Shown here: one piece after another, positions 43,079-53,414 of the stretch
How positions within the stretch are numbered: position 1 is the stretch's first letter
How the letters are laid out: every line of letters starts with the position of its first letter
Origin: an uncultured Clostridium sp.
GTDB lineage: Bacteria > Bacillota > Clostridia > TANB77 > CAG-508
Assembly (NCBI GenBank): GCA_948469655.1
Contig: CAOKMF010000010.1
Location: forward strand, 1-64,000
Reading direction: 5' to 3'
Length of the DNA: 64,000 nucleotides
Position numbers and translations under genes: made by a program
The notes under the pieces: generated by a model
Seen by the model: the letters and a program-made list of their open reading frames with translations, nothing else
Told to the model about the DNA's origin: nothing
The model's database searches: none

Positions 43079-43095
43079 GGGGGTTGACCACCCCC
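43079..43095 (-). other. Hairpin just after the variable gene
   Basis: GGGGGT (43079-43084) and ACCCCC (43090-43095) form a six-pair GC stem with a five-base loop, nine bases past the stop of the variable tail protein. DGRs such as the Bordetella phage one need a GC hairpin at this place for homing. Confidence 0.55.
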
Positions 43096-43104
43096 AAACC
43101 CCCG

Positions 43105-44889
43105 TTATACTGGTATGAAAAGAAGGCGACCGCCGAAGCTCGTGTTAGTGTACGAAGCACTGTGGTAATTAGCGTACCACAAGCCACAATCCAAACCATC
43201 ATCCCAATAACCACCAACAGACACAGCGTAACCAGAACTCGAGTGGAAGTAGTCTGGGCAGTGGGTCGTATCAGAGCCGCTACATTCAATCGCTCTTTGT
43301 ACTGCTGGGTTATTAGGATCGTATCCCATTTTTGATATTCTACTTCCTGATGCCTCTGTATAACTTACTTGAACATATGGACTTGCAGTTTTATCTGATG
43401 CATATTGACTTCTATCTTTACACACCCAAGATTTTGGACCTGTACCTATATTAATTCCATCAAGCCATTGGTATATATTACTAAATATATTTTCTACTCC
43501 TCTATAAATAACACCTGATTTTTTATCGTTTTTTATACATCCTGACTTCATACCTAAAGCATCACAACTTCCTGTATTTATAGCTGCTGATGTACTACAA
43601 TTTCCATATCCTAATTTTGCTTGGCTATCATAATCTGCATATTCCACCAAATATAACATTTGAAGCATTGACCATCTCCAAATATCCATTGCTCCCCAAC
43701 TATTTCCTATTTTTTTTGCATTCGTTCTAAGATCAGTCATTGAAATACTAACTAAATTTGCAACACCACTCTTGGTTGTTATTGCTGTCTTTGAACCTGT
43801 TGCAGTATATCTTCCAATGTAAAATAACTCCGAATGCTCAAAATCTTCATATTCTGCATCAGCAATATACACTTTTTCATATCCGTTTTCTTGTACTCTT
43901 TTATACCAAAACTCTGGAAACATTGTCATTATTTTTCCCGTTGGATTAGTAAATGAAAAATCCGGATCTCCAAATCTACTATTTATACTTCCATCTGCAT
44001 TAATATCTACAGAAATAATATCACTCCAAGGATAAATATTGTCAAAATCATTTTGTACTGCTGTTCCATCATGAGTGGCATTTGCAACTAAGCCTTCTCC
44101 ACCTTCAATTCTTGTCCACGCAGTAAATGAACTAGATATTTGTCTTTGAACTCCATATACTGTTACTTCTTTTGGTGTTGCTTCACACCTATTAGTTTCA
44201 TTCGTATTGTATGTTTCAACATCTGTATATGGAAATAATTGAAAGTAGTAAGTTATATCATTTGTTAAATTTGCTATTTCATAAGGTGTAGTTGCATATT
44301 GATTCTTTATAGTATTATTTACAACTACTGTTCCATCACTAGGACTTGTTGGATAACTTCCTTGTTTCATTACTAGCTTTGTTCCTACCCATTTTGCCAT
44401 AGTTTCTTCATTTTCTATAATATCTTCTGGATCTGACCATCCTATTGTTACTTTTCCATTTTTGGATTTTGCTTTTATATTTGTACAATCATTCAATACA
44501 ATTTCTACTGGCGTTGCTGTAAAAGCATTATTTCCATCAAAATTTACTACATTTTCATTTGAATATGGAAATAATCTAAAATAATATTTTGTATTATTAT
44601 TTAGGTTTGTAACTTCAAATCCATTTGTTTCATATTGGTTTTTTACAGTATTGTCTAATACTTGTATTCCATCATTTGGATTACGAGGAAAGCTACCTTG
44701 TTTATACACTAATTTTGTTCCTGCCCATGTGCAAACAGCCTCATTATCTATAATTGTATCTTCTGGATCCCTCCAACATATTACTACTTTTGTATCTTTA
44801 TTTGTTATTTTCAAATTGCTTATGTCATTAGGAGAAATTCCTTTATTAGTACCACTTCCACTACCAGATAAGTTTATTTTTCCTATCAT
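43105..44889 (-). CDS. Variable tail protein, target of the DGR
   Basis: 594 residues. Two fibronectin-like repeats come first (about 30-125 and 130-220; ITNKDTKVVICWRDPED, KSKNGKVTIGWSDPED). A C-type-lectin/formylglycine-enzyme-like domain follows, with WRWSMLQMLYLVEYAD, GCIKNDKKSGVIYRGVEN and the terminal variable segment SSGYAVSVGGYWDDGLDC-GLWYANY-FGGRLLF. The variable repeat forms the last 45 residues, as expected for a receptor-binding surface. Codons preceding CGG strings are all NNC or acg, so no recoding site. Confidence 0.9.
   Translation of the reverse strand: MIGKINLSGSGSGTNKGISPNDISNLKITNKDTKVVICWRDPEDTIIDNEAVCTWAGTKLVYKQGSFPRNPNDGIQVLDNTVKNQYETNGFEVTNLNNNTKYYFRLFPYSNENVVNFDGNNAFTATPVEIVLNDCTNIKAKSKNGKVTIGWSDPEDIIENEETMAKWVGTKLVMKQGSYPTSPSDGTVVVNNTIKNQYATTPYEIANLTNDITYYFQLFPYTDVETYNTNETNRCEATPKEVTVYGVQRQISSSFTAWTRIEGGEGLVANATHDGTAVQNDFDNIYPWSDIISVDINADGSINSRFGDPDFSFTNPTGKIMTMFPEFWYKRVQENGYEKVYIADAEYEDFEHSELFYIGRYTATGSKTAITTKSGVANLVSISMTDLRTNAKKIGNSWGAMDIWRWSMLQMLYLVEYADYDSQAKLGYGNCSTSAAINTGSCDALGMKSGCIKNDKKSGVIYRGVENIFSNIYQWLDGINIGTGPKSWVCKDRSQYASDKTASPYVQVSYTEASGSRISKMGYDPNNPAVQRAIECSGSDTTHCPDYFHSSSGYAVSVGGYWDDGLDCGLWYANYHSASYTNTSFGGRLLFIPV
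43122..43253 (-). repeat. DGR variable repeat (VR)
   Basis: 132 bases at the 3' end of the tail gene, 93% identical to the template at 42848-42979. Substitutions occur only where the template coding strand has A: T to A three times, T to C three times and T to G three times on the + strand. GGCGACCGCC at the downstream end is unmutated and could be the homing initiation site. Confidence 0.93.
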
Positions 44890-45684
44890 ATTTGTTCTCC
44901 TCCTTCTTCTGTATTTTCCGTATTTGAAATTACTTTTTGAATTGATATATTCATTGTTATGTTTTCTGTTGGTAGTTCTGATATTATTATTTTATATCCA
45001 CCATCAAAACTTTCTGTATATCCATTAGATAGTCTTTTTTGATTTTCTAAATCTGGATATCCCTCTACTAAGTGATTAGCCGTTATTTTATTGTCTGTGA
45101 TGCTATATTCATAATTTTGTGTAGTTTCATTTTGGACCCAATTATTAACATTTAATATAATTGTTTCATATCTTGGGGTATATTCTAGTTGTTGCATTTC
45201 AATTTTCTTTTTAAATTGATTCATATCATCCTTTGTCGCATAAGGTGATGGTTGTGCTAATTCTACTGTAATCTCTGTTGCATTATCAATTACCACATCT
45301 ATATCTATGGTTTTGGTATTATTTATGGTAGTAGAATTATTAATATATTCCGCTTCTGTTCCAGCATTTGTATAAGCATATAACACTTTTTCCTTTGTGT
45401 CTGGATCTATTGCAAACAACCCAATTTCTCTAAAATAAAATGGTCTTTTAGCATCTGTATTCTTAAAATAAAATGATAAACGTATTTGCTTATCATTTAT
45501 AATATTTGAACTAAGAATATTACATTCTATCTCTTTAGTAGTTAACTCGGTTTTATCGACAGCATTACCTATCAGTTCTCCACTTCCGAACTTCTACATT
45601 AACAAATTTTATTGTTTTTCCTTGAAGTGTTTTCGCTGACAATAAAGATCCTTTTGTTGTTACTATCATTTTTTCAAAGCTCAT
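44886..45684 (-). CDS. Phage tail-collar/fibre N-terminal protein, one CGG +1 site
   Basis: 265 residues from ATG 45684 (MSFEKMIVTTKGS). The phage tail-collar pattern VEVGSGELIG needs CGG at 45586-45588 (after GTT). After it come FKNTDAKRPFYFREIGLFAI and a C-terminus with PRYETIILNVNNW. 799 minus 1 gives a multiple of three. It anchors the variable tail protein encoded next, with overlapping stop and start. Confidence 0.85.
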
Positions 45685-45698
45685 ATTTTTCCTCCTTT

Positions 45699-46298
45699 TT
45701 AAATTTTTATGTAATCATCAATATTTATTTTTACTGCTACATAATTACTAGCATTCAATTGAATTTTTTCTTCTATATTTGCAATTCCTGATGATATTTT
45801 TAAATTATCATGTTGCTGTGTTATTATTGCTGCTATATTCAATTTCATATTTGTAACAAGATCATAATTCAATTTCATATTTGCTGGTATTTCAAGTGCT
45901 AATTCCTTTTTTAATGTTTCCATTGCTTCAGAATAGTTCAATGTAGTTTCTATATTTATTAAATAATTTGATTCATCTATTTTTAAAGTATAAGCATCTT
46001 TTCCAATAACTGCATCTAACAAATTTACTAACCACTTTTTTGTATATGGTACTCTGTTATTTATTTTTAGAAGTATATTCGTCCTTCTTGCTTCAACTGT
46101 TGATGCTATGTCTGTAATTTCATATATTTTTTCATATCTAGTTAGTCCATAAGAATTAGCTGTTTTTACTATTACTTCTGTTAACATACTAGCAATTAAA
46201 TTATTCATATATTCTAGTTCTTTATCTTCAGTAGCAAATATTTCTTTAAATTCTCTAACATCTTTTAAAAATGGTGGCATATATTCATTTAATTTCAT
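45699..46298 (-). CDS. Tail protein XkdU/YmfQ-like
   Basis: 199 residues beginning MKLNEYMPPFLKDVREFKEI, then EARRTNILLKINNRVPYTKKW, as in the YmfQ/DUF2313 baseplate family, and a beta-rich C-terminus. It overlaps the baseplate J gene by four bases. Follows the PBSX order xkdT-xkdU. Confidence 0.8.
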   Translation of the reverse strand: MKLNEYMPPFLKDVREFKEIFATEDKELEYMNNLIASMLTEVIVKTANSYGLTRYEKIYEITDIASTVEARRTNILLKINNRVPYTKKWLVNLLDAVIGKDAYTLKIDESNYLINIETTLNYSEAMETLKKELALEIPANMKLNYDLVTNMKLNIAAIITQQHDNLKISSGIANIEEKIQLNASNYVAVKINIDDYIKI

Positions 46299-47384
46299 TC
46301 TATAACCACCTCTTTTAAAACAGGAACTTCAAATTCTTTAAGGCTTATGTTCTCTGTGCCTCCGTTTAATGTAACATTAGAGACATCTAGCACACCTTCA
46401 ATATTTAAGATTAATGCTTCAATTCTTGCTTTTCTAACAATTAATGAATTAGAATCTTCCCATTCCTTTCTTAATTCTAGCAAATAATTATTTACTTCTT
46501 TTTCTATATTTTCCTTTAAATCTTCTATTGTTATTTCTCCATTAGTCGTTATTTTAGCATTTATTGCAATTTCTTTTTCATCTACTGTAACTACTGTTAC
46601 TGTATGACCTATTGGCGCTAATCCTAACCCTTCTTCAGAAAGGTCTGGACATATTTCTGTTTGTACATTATTTACTAATAAATCAGATGCTTTGTTAAAT
46701 TCACTATTTAATATTGTAAGTTTTACTGTTCCTGGTCCGATTCCAAATTGGTGTAACCTTAACAGCTCCTACTCCATTAATTTCTTTAGTTTTATTTTTA
46801 TAATCAATTACATTTCCAGCAAATGCTTTTTCTGTTGTTTGTTCAAGTAGTCTTGCTCTCAATGTTTCATCATCTTCTTCATCTTCTCCTGGAATTAATA
46901 ATTCAGTTATTTCTGCTTTTGCTAAGTTCTGTATATAATTTATTGGTATTAAGTTTCCTGTTACCCCATTTCCAATAATACCTGCTGTTTCACATTCTAC
47001 TTTATATATTCCTAATGATATCTTTTCTGTTGCTTTAAATATTAAATCATCAATGCTAAATCTTTCCCCAATTGGTATATCCATTAAATTATTTTCTTCA
47101 TCATAAAATGTTGCTTCTTTTATTGCAAATGTTGCTTCTCTTCTTTCAACACCCGATTGATTTGCTAGTCTGTCTAAATATTCATTTGGTGCAGTATCCA
47201 AAAATACTAAGTCAATATTATTCTTTAATGTAATATACATTTGTGCCAGTTCAGCAGCACACGGAGCTATTGCATCATAAATAATAGAACCTTCTCGCTT
47301 ATCTACCTTACTTGACACGTTGTCTAGCATTCTTTGTAATATAGTATCATAATTAAAATATTCATCTAAGTTTTCAATTTCCAT
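46295..47384 (-). CDS. Baseplate J-like protein (XkdT), one CGG +1 site
   Basis: 362 residues. LDTAPNEYLDRLANQSGVER, IPIGERFSIDDLIF, LLIPGEDEEDDETLRARL and NVIDYKNKTKEINGVG are Baseplate_J landmarks. The conserved VTPIWNGPGTVKL is formed only by skipping CGG at 46737-46739 (after TGG AAT). 1090 minus 1 is a multiple of three. It forms the baseplate wedge. Confidence 0.93.
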
Positions 47385-47385
47385 C

Positions 47386-47790
47386 TTAAATACTCACCAC
47401 CTTTTCAATTTCAATATTTCCAACAGTTGTAATTACTTTAAATGTAACTATTACTTTATTTTTATTTACTTCAAATTTAAAATCACTTACTTGAACCACT
47501 CTTGAATCTTGGATCAGTGCCTCATTTATTACCCTCTCTAATTCTGGAATAACATATGTTATACTTTCCCCAATTAAATGTTCTATTTCTATTCCATAAT
47601 TCCAACTGTATATAAGGTGATTAAAACGTTCTGTATTTAAAATACAATATATTGTTTGTTTCATTGCCTCAATACCATCACAATAATTTGATATAATATT
47701 TTTTTCTACATCTAAATAATAAGTTCTACTAGTTTGTTCTGTAGCTGTTTCTAAATTAGTTAACAATATATTATCAGTATTAGGTGTCAT
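47386..47790 (-). CDS. Phage protein XkdS (DUF2634)
   Basis: 134 residues; YLDVEKNIISNYCDGIEAMK and YSWNYGIEIEHLIGES match the XkdS/gp25-like baseplate family. The start of baseplate J follows after one base. No recoding site. Confidence 0.85.
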   Translation of the reverse strand: MTPNTDNILLTNLETATEQTSRTYYLDVEKNIISNYCDGIEAMKQTIYCILNTERFNHLIYSWNYGIEIEHLIGESITYVIPELERVINEALIQDSRVVQVSDFKFEVNKNKVIVTFKVITTVGNIEIEKVVSI

Positions 47791-47808
47791 TTTTTTACCA
47801 CCTTTCTT

Positions 47809-48228
47809 TTAAAATTTATCTAGTACAATATAGTTATTTGCTCCTTGCTGTTGTAGTAATATCACATTATCATTTGTTTTTAGTCCATTGTGTATAGTTA
47901 TTGTTTTTCTACCACTTACTGTATGATTATGTGATAATCCAATATTTTCATTTTGTACTTCTACTGATGCATCTCCTGTTACTGTATGAGAATGGTTTGC
48001 ATTTAAACTTTTTGTTTCTGTTGACCAATTCACAGTAACATCTACTGTATAGTCCTTAACATTTTTGGTAAGAACTAAAAATTCTTTTGTTAATTTCATC
48101 TTTTGTTCTACTGCAATTTCAAGCGGATTAACACTTGTTACAGTTCCAAATAAAACAGAAGTAGGAGCATTTGCATCATTTGCCCCTACTGCCATCCTTT
48201 TTATTACTTCTCCTAATGAGCTTCCCAT
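47809..48228 (-). CDS. Phage protein XkdR (DUF2577)
   Basis: 139 residues; MAVGANDANAPTSVLFGTV, NPLEIAVEQKMKLTKEFLVL and a C-terminal NDNVILLQQQGANNYIVLDK are typical of DUF2577. Baseplate hub component in the PBSX order. Confidence 0.88.
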   Translation of the reverse strand: MGSSLGEVIKRMAVGANDANAPTSVLFGTVTSVNPLEIAVEQKMKLTKEFLVLTKNVKDYTVDVTVNWSTETKSLNANHSHTVTGDASVEVQNENIGLSHNHTVSGRKTITIHNGLKTNDNVILLQQQGANNYIVLDKF

Positions 48229-48241
48229 CTACTTTTACCTC

Positions 48242-49205
48242 CTATGAAGATATAAAGTTTTGTCCTCTTAATGTTAGGTCCATAAAGTGTTCTCCATTTC
48301 TAAAAGTATGTTTTGCTTTTTCTACCAACATAAAATTTTGTAACTTAACATCATCTAAAACTAGATTCACTATTATAAGTGATCCACCTCTTACCCTTAC
48401 ATCTCCTAGTGCATTTTTTATTGTTAGTCCTTTAGTTTTTTGATTATATAATTCTAATAATGCCTTTGCTTTCACTGCTCCGATTTGTTTTTTCGTCTAT
48501 GGTATCAAAGTATTGTAAAACTCCCCATTTTTCAATATTGCTAGAGTCCTTTGCCATATATACTTCCCTTTTTCCTGTGTCTGAATTGTCATATGTTAAT
48601 TTAATTTGATTATATGTATCTGAATCAATTGAACTTTCATAGTCGTAATTTTCTCCAGTTTCTTCATCAATAATTAAACCTACTTTCATTCTTTCTAAAT
48701 TCTTTAAACACAATTTTCCAAAGTCATCATATAAGACATACATTTCTTTTTTATTTCTGATTGTTTCATCTAATGCATTTAATATAATATCAAATAAAGA
48801 TTGGTTACTTTCTGCTTTTTTTGCTATTACATATTCTGTATTTTCCAAAACACCAACATTTAATTGATAGTCATTTGCAATAGATTTTACCACTTCATCA
48901 GCTCTTTTATTTGTATATACTCTAGTATCTTTATTTTTTAAATATCTTAATTGGTCGTATGCAGTTGTCGTTACAATTTTTGTTTTATCCATTTTTTTCT
49001 TAAAAACAAAACCATAAAACAAATTTGTATTATCTACTTTAAAAGCAACTGGATTTCCTTCTTCAAATTTCAAAATATCATCTTTTATTACTTTGAATTC
49101 TAATTTTCCAGCTGCTCCTTTTCGTTCCGTAGTCCAAGTAATTTCGTCTTGAACTACTGGTTCATATACTGTATTTTCATTTTGTATTAATAATTGTTGG
49201 CCCAT
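48242..49205 (-). CDS. Baseplate hub protein XkdQ, one CGG +1 site
   Basis: 320 residues (964 minus 1). RKGAAGKLEFKVIKDD, FKVDNTNLFYGFVFKKK, TTAYDQLRYLKNKDT and the C-terminal NGAVKAKALLELYNQK mark the gpD/XkdQ family. That last segment needs CGG at 48480-48482 (after ACA AAT). It binds the tube tip with XkdP. Confidence 0.9.
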
Positions 49206-49219
49206 CTTTTCCTCCTATC

Positions 49220-49900
49220 TTATGCTGGTATCCATAAGACTTGATTTGGATAAATAAGATTAGGATTCTTTATTTTATCTCTATTCGCATTGTAAATTGT
49301 TGTGTACTTACTTCCATTACCATAAAACTTCTTTGCTATATTCCACAAACAGTCGCCCCTTTTTACTGTATAGTTTTGTCCACTTGGTTGTGGTGCTGCA
49401 GCTGCAGTATTATTTGTAGTTACAGTTCTTGTTACCACTGGTGGTTTATATTGTTTTATCGTTATTTGCATTGTTTTTGTAGAATACTCTCTATATTGTT
49501 TCAATTTTATTTTCACTTTATTATCAAATCCCTCGTCAGTTGTGTCTGTTATAGTATAATCTTCTAATGATACCTTAATATTTGTACTATATATGTCTTT
49601 TCCATTAGGAAATTTTCTAACAACTATAAATTGAAACGCAGATTTATTTATTTTTAATTGTTCCAATATTTTCAAATAATACTTTGCATTTTGAAAACTA
49701 TCTTTGTACATTGCAAATGGATATTTTGAATTTGGAAGTAATATTTCAAATTCTATACTTGTTAATCCTGGGCTTTTTAAAATATTAATTTGCGAATTAT
49801 TAATCAAATCATATGTTTTGTTCTTATTGTCTATTTTCATATCAAGTTTTTTAGGAGGAACAGGAAGAAGCACATTTCCTAAATAAAAATAATAAGCCAT
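49220..49900 (-). CDS. LysM tail protein XkdP
   Basis: 226 residues: N-terminal baseplate domain (FYLGNVLLPVPPKKLDMKID, FEILLPNSKYPFAMY) and a C-terminal LysM (YTVKRGDCLWNIAKKFYGNG, NPNLIYPNQVLWIP). It links the tail tip to peptidoglycan during infection. Confidence 0.9.
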   Translation of the reverse strand: MAYYFYLGNVLLPVPPKKLDMKIDNKNKTYDLINNSQINILKSPGLTSIEFEILLPNSKYPFAMYKDSFQNAKYYLKILEQLKINKSAFQFIVVRKFPNGKDIYSTNIKVSLEDYTITDTTDEGFDNKVKIKLKQYREYSTKTMQITIKQYKPPVVTRTVTTNNTAAAAPQPSGQNYTVKRGDCLWNIAKKFYGNGSKYTTIYNANRDKIKNPNLIYPNQVLWIPA

Positions 49901-49912
49901 TTTTTACTCCTC

Positions 49913-52243
49913 CTATTCATGTACTCCATCAGAAACATATTCTAGTTCCTCTTCTAATTTTTCAGCCATTTTGCTTGTTACTTTATCCACAATTCCGTCT
50001 ATGTCATCTTCTCCATTAATCGTATTTTCATTAACTATGCTTATTGAAAGTGGAACAGTTGTAAATCTATTTATAGTATCTCTTTCTGCTATATCAATTA
50101 AATATTTCAAATCTTCTTCAGATATTTCTGCAGTATTGTCAGCTATATCTTTTGTATTTCCTGCTATATCTCCAATAGTTCCATTATCAAAACTTGAAGG
50201 ATCTAATGAAAAACCACTTATTGCATCTTTTACTGCTGCTCCTGCACCTTTGGCCCAATCATTTCTATGATCAACTCTATCTTGTCTTGTAGCATTCATA
50301 TCTATTGCTTTATTTTGAATATTTGTAGCAGATGCACTTAATTCAGTCCCCATTTTTCCTTTTAAATTGTTTATTTGGTCCATAGTGCCTTCCATCTCAC
50401 TTGCCATTTCTTGCAGTTTCGCATTTCTGTCTATAATATTATTTGCCATTTTCCCTGCAAAATCATCTGCAAATGTAGCAGCTTCTACGGTGTCTATTTC
50501 GACTCCTGGTATTTTATTCAATACTTTTATAATTCCATTTACTATTGATACAATGCCATTATATAATCCTTGAAATATCGATAGTACGCCTAGACATACT
50601 GCTTCAACACCTGTTTGAAATCCATACCAAGCTGTCATTAATCCTAATACAACAGTTTGGATTCCAAGCCACAAATATAAAGCAGCTAATTGTAACCCAT
50701 ACCAAATTGCTTGTATTCCAAGTCCAGCTACCATTATTCCTAACCTTAGTGCATCCCAAAGATACAAAATTCCATAAGCAACTTTATCATTTGTAAACCA
50801 CAAATATGTCAAAATTGCTATTAATGCTATTATTAAAATAACAATCCAAGTAATTGGACATGCAAGTAGTGAAGCATTTAATCCCCATTGTGCTGCTGTT
50901 GCTGCCATTGTTTGACCTGCGTGCAACATTTCTGCCGCACCAGCGATTCCATGAGCAATAGCCATAATAGACAATATTCCACTTGTTATTCCAGAAATAA
51001 TATTAAATGCTACATAAGCAGCAACTATTCCTAAAATAATAGGTGCTACTGGTTCTAATATACCTACTAGCCAAGAAATGCCTTCAATTAATCCTAATAC
51101 AGCTTGTGCTGCTAAACTAACACCATCTATAAACATATTAAACATTTCTTGAACTTTCTGATTATTTGCTAATTCATTTATTTTAGTTAATACTGGTTGT
51201 AATGCTTTAACAGCAACATTTTTCATTTTAGTCCATATTTGATTCCAAGTCATTGGCATTTTATTAAACTTGGCATTTGTTGCATCTGCTGCTTGTAACA
51301 TTGCATTCTTTACTATTTGAGCGCTAATTTTCCCCTCTGCTGCCATATCACGAACCTTGCCAATAGGAACATTCAAATAATCAGCAATATTTTGAACAAT
51401 TTGTGGGGCATTTGAAAATACTGCATTTAAGTCTTGCCCTCTCAGAACTCCTGTAGATAGTGCTTGTGTTAAGTTATACATAGTGGATTCTATTCCTGTT
51501 GCAGAAGTTCCCGAAATAACAAAAGTTTTATTTAATTGTTCTGCAAAAGCAATTAACTCATCATTACTTTTAAATGATTTTCCCGCTTGCAACCCTAACT
51601 TAGTAACAATATCTGTAGTTGTTTGATAGGAAGCTCTTGCTCTCATAGCTGATGCAAAAATCTTGTTATCCAGTTCTGCCACACTTCCATTATCATCTAC
51701 TATCAAATTCATTCTCGCTTTATTATTTGTCATTTCATCTGATAAATTGAATAAATTTTTTACAAGACTTATTCCTCCAACAGTCATTGCAACATTTTTT
51801 ATTGTGCTTAAAAGTTTATTACTATTTGTGTTAGCAGTATTTATACTATTATTAAATTCTTCCTGGTTGTTTTGTCCATTTTTTATACTTTTAGATACAT
51901 TATCATAATCATTTTTTAAATTCTGTACTAGATTTCTTTGTTCTTGCACACTAGCAATTATTTCTTGTGCTTCAGTAGTTTGTGTTCCTTGCGCAGCTAC
52001 TATTTTTCTTGCTTCTGATTCAACTTGTTTTAGCACTTGTAATTCTGATTGATATGCTAATTCTGTTTGTAAAGCTGATTGAGTAAGTTTTTCTGCATTA
52101 TTTATTGATTTTGTTGGTGCAACTGACATTTCACTATTTAGATTTTTAAAACCTGTAACTGTTTTTGTTATACCAGAATGTATTTTTGTAAATACAGAGG
52201 AAGCCATATCTTGAACGGCTATTGCGGTTCTTATCGTACCCAT
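49913..52243 (-). CDS. Tail tape-measure protein
   Basis: 776 residues. The N-terminal coiled region is followed by the TMP domain (ASYQTTTDIVTKLGLQAGK, STGVLRGQDLNAVFSNAPQI, LNVPIGKVRDMAAEGKISAQ), a hydrophobic middle (380-570) with Trp-rich helices, and a helical tail. Its length sets the tail length. No recoding site despite the size. Confidence 0.93.
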   Translation of the reverse strand: MGTIRTAIAVQDMASSVFTKIHSGITKTVTGFKNLNSEMSVAPTKSINNAEKLTQSALQTELAYQSELQVLKQVESEARKIVAAQGTQTTEAQEIIASVQEQRNLVQNLKNDYDNVSKSIKNGQNNQEEFNNSINTANTNSNKLLSTIKNVAMTVGGISLVKNLFNLSDEMTNNKARMNLIVDDNGSVAELDNKIFASAMRARASYQTTTDIVTKLGLQAGKSFKSNDELIAFAEQLNKTFVISGTSATGIESTMYNLTQALSTGVLRGQDLNAVFSNAPQIVQNIADYLNVPIGKVRDMAAEGKISAQIVKNAMLQAADATNAKFNKMPMTWNQIWTKMKNVAVKALQPVLTKINELANNQKVQEMFNMFIDGVSLAAQAVLGLIEGISWLVGILEPVAPIILGIVAAYVAFNIISGITSGILSIMAIAHGIAGAAEMLHAGQTMAATAAQWGLNASLLACPITWIVILIIALIAILTYLWFTNDKVAYGILYLWDALRLGIMVAGLGIQAIWYGLQLAALYLWLGIQTVVLGLMTAWYGFQTGVEAVCLGVLSIFQGLYNGIVSIVNGIIKVLNKIPGVEIDTVEAATFADDFAGKMANNIIDRNAKLQEMASEMEGTMDQINNLKGKMGTELSASATNIQNKAIDMNATRQDRVDHRNDWAKGAGAAVKDAISGFSLDPSSFDNGTIGDIAGNTKDIADNTAEISEEDLKYLIDIAERDTINRFTTVPLSISIVNENTINGEDDIDGIVDKVTSKMAEKLEEELEYVSDGVHE

Positions 52244-52275
52244 AATTTCCTCCTTTTAGAAAAAATAAGATATTA

Positions 52276-52853
52276 TTATTTTTTCATTTTAGCTGCCTCT
52301 TTCTTCTCATCTTCTACTTTTATTTGTATTGATGCTATAACAAAGGCCTTTTCTTTACGATCTAGACTTAAAAATTCATGTGGGAATTTATGAAGTTTTT
52401 GAAGGCAAAAGTGTGCATATACGGCATCACTATCGCCTTCTCTAATTAGTTTTTTGCTTCTTCAATCTCTTCCTCTAAACTATATCCGTTTAATTCTTGA
52501 ATTTCAGCCATAAGGTCATCATATTCTCCTGGATTTAACAAATGTTTCTTTAACACTTTTATTGGATCCATTTCATTATAAAAATTTTGCAATTCTACAT
52601 TGTGTAAATCTGGATAAACTATACAAGCTTCAGCTAATAACTCTAAATACTTTACAACATCAAGTTCTTGTTTTATTCTCTTGCCACTTTGTACTTGTTT
52701 ATAACATTGTTTTCTTAATGCATCATTTTCATCAGCTGTTATTGTTTTAATTCTCCATTTCTCTGGATTACCTTCACTATCTGTAATTCTTTTAGAAGCA
52801 ATATATTCTTTCTCTCTCATTTCATCTTTAATCATAAAACTTTCTAAACTCAT
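52276..52853 (-). CDS. Tail assembly chaperone with programmed -1 frameshift (XkdN type)
   Basis: The zero-frame product is 135 residues (52446-52853; MSLESFMIKDEMREKEYIAS to EEEIEEAKN). Its last sense codons are GCA AAA AAC, containing the slippery heptamer A AAA AAC at 52449-52455 just before TAA. A -1 slip continues as KKLIREGDSDAVYAHFCLQ to a stop at 52276, giving the longer GT-type form (192 residues). This arrangement before the tape measure is universal in long-tailed phages. Confidence 0.85.
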
Positions 52854-52891
52854 ATCTTATTCTTCCTTTCAAAATAATTTTATAGTTTTTA

Positions 52892-53365
52892 TTATTGCAT
52901 ACCTGCTAATTGCTTAAATTTTTCTGGATTTGAAAAATCTTCAAATGTAAAGTTTATTTCTTGTTCTAAGAAGTCTCCATCTACATCAAATGCAGCTAAA
53001 ACACCACCATCAACATTACATCCCATAAATACCATTGTACAAACTCCTGCTGCTGATGTTGGATCATTGTTTGTTACTTGAATATCAAAATAAACATCTT
53101 CTCCAGTATTTTTATATCTTTCCATAAGCTCATCAAATATTGATGTATTTTTATAGATTGTTATTTTCCCTGTTCCTTTCCAACCATTTGATTTGTTTCC
53201 TGCTCCTGTTCTGCCTAAAATGTTAATTTCTTTTTTAGTTTTATCAAATTTCGCTTCAAAGTCTTTTCCTTGCATTAACAAGAACCTTCTATTCTCAATT
53301 GTTACATAACATTCAGCTAATTTTGCACTTATGGCATCTTTTGCATTCATTGTTATATTGGCCAT
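52892..53365 (-). CDS. Tail tube protein XkdM
   Basis: 157 residues; AYVTIENRRF-like start (CYVTIENRRFLLMQGKDFEA), KTKKEINILGRTGAGNKSNG and WKGTGKITIYKNTSIF are XkdM hallmarks, with C-terminal EQEINFTFEDFSNPEKF. It polymerises into the inner tube. Confidence 0.93.
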   Translation of the reverse strand: MANITMNAKDAISAKLAECYVTIENRRFLLMQGKDFEAKFDKTKKEINILGRTGAGNKSNGWKGTGKITIYKNTSIFDELMERYKNTGEDVYFDIQVTNNDPTSAAGVCTMVFMGCNVDGGVLAAFDVDGDFLEQEINFTFEDFSNPEKFKQLAGMQ

Positions 53366-53414
53366 TTTTAATTCCTCCTTATAAAAAAATTAAAGGAACA
53401 TTATTTGTTCCCTC

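Noticed and set aside
43079..43104. Rho-independent terminator after the variable tail gene
   Set aside because: The GC stem has no T run on the minus strand; a DGR role is more likely.
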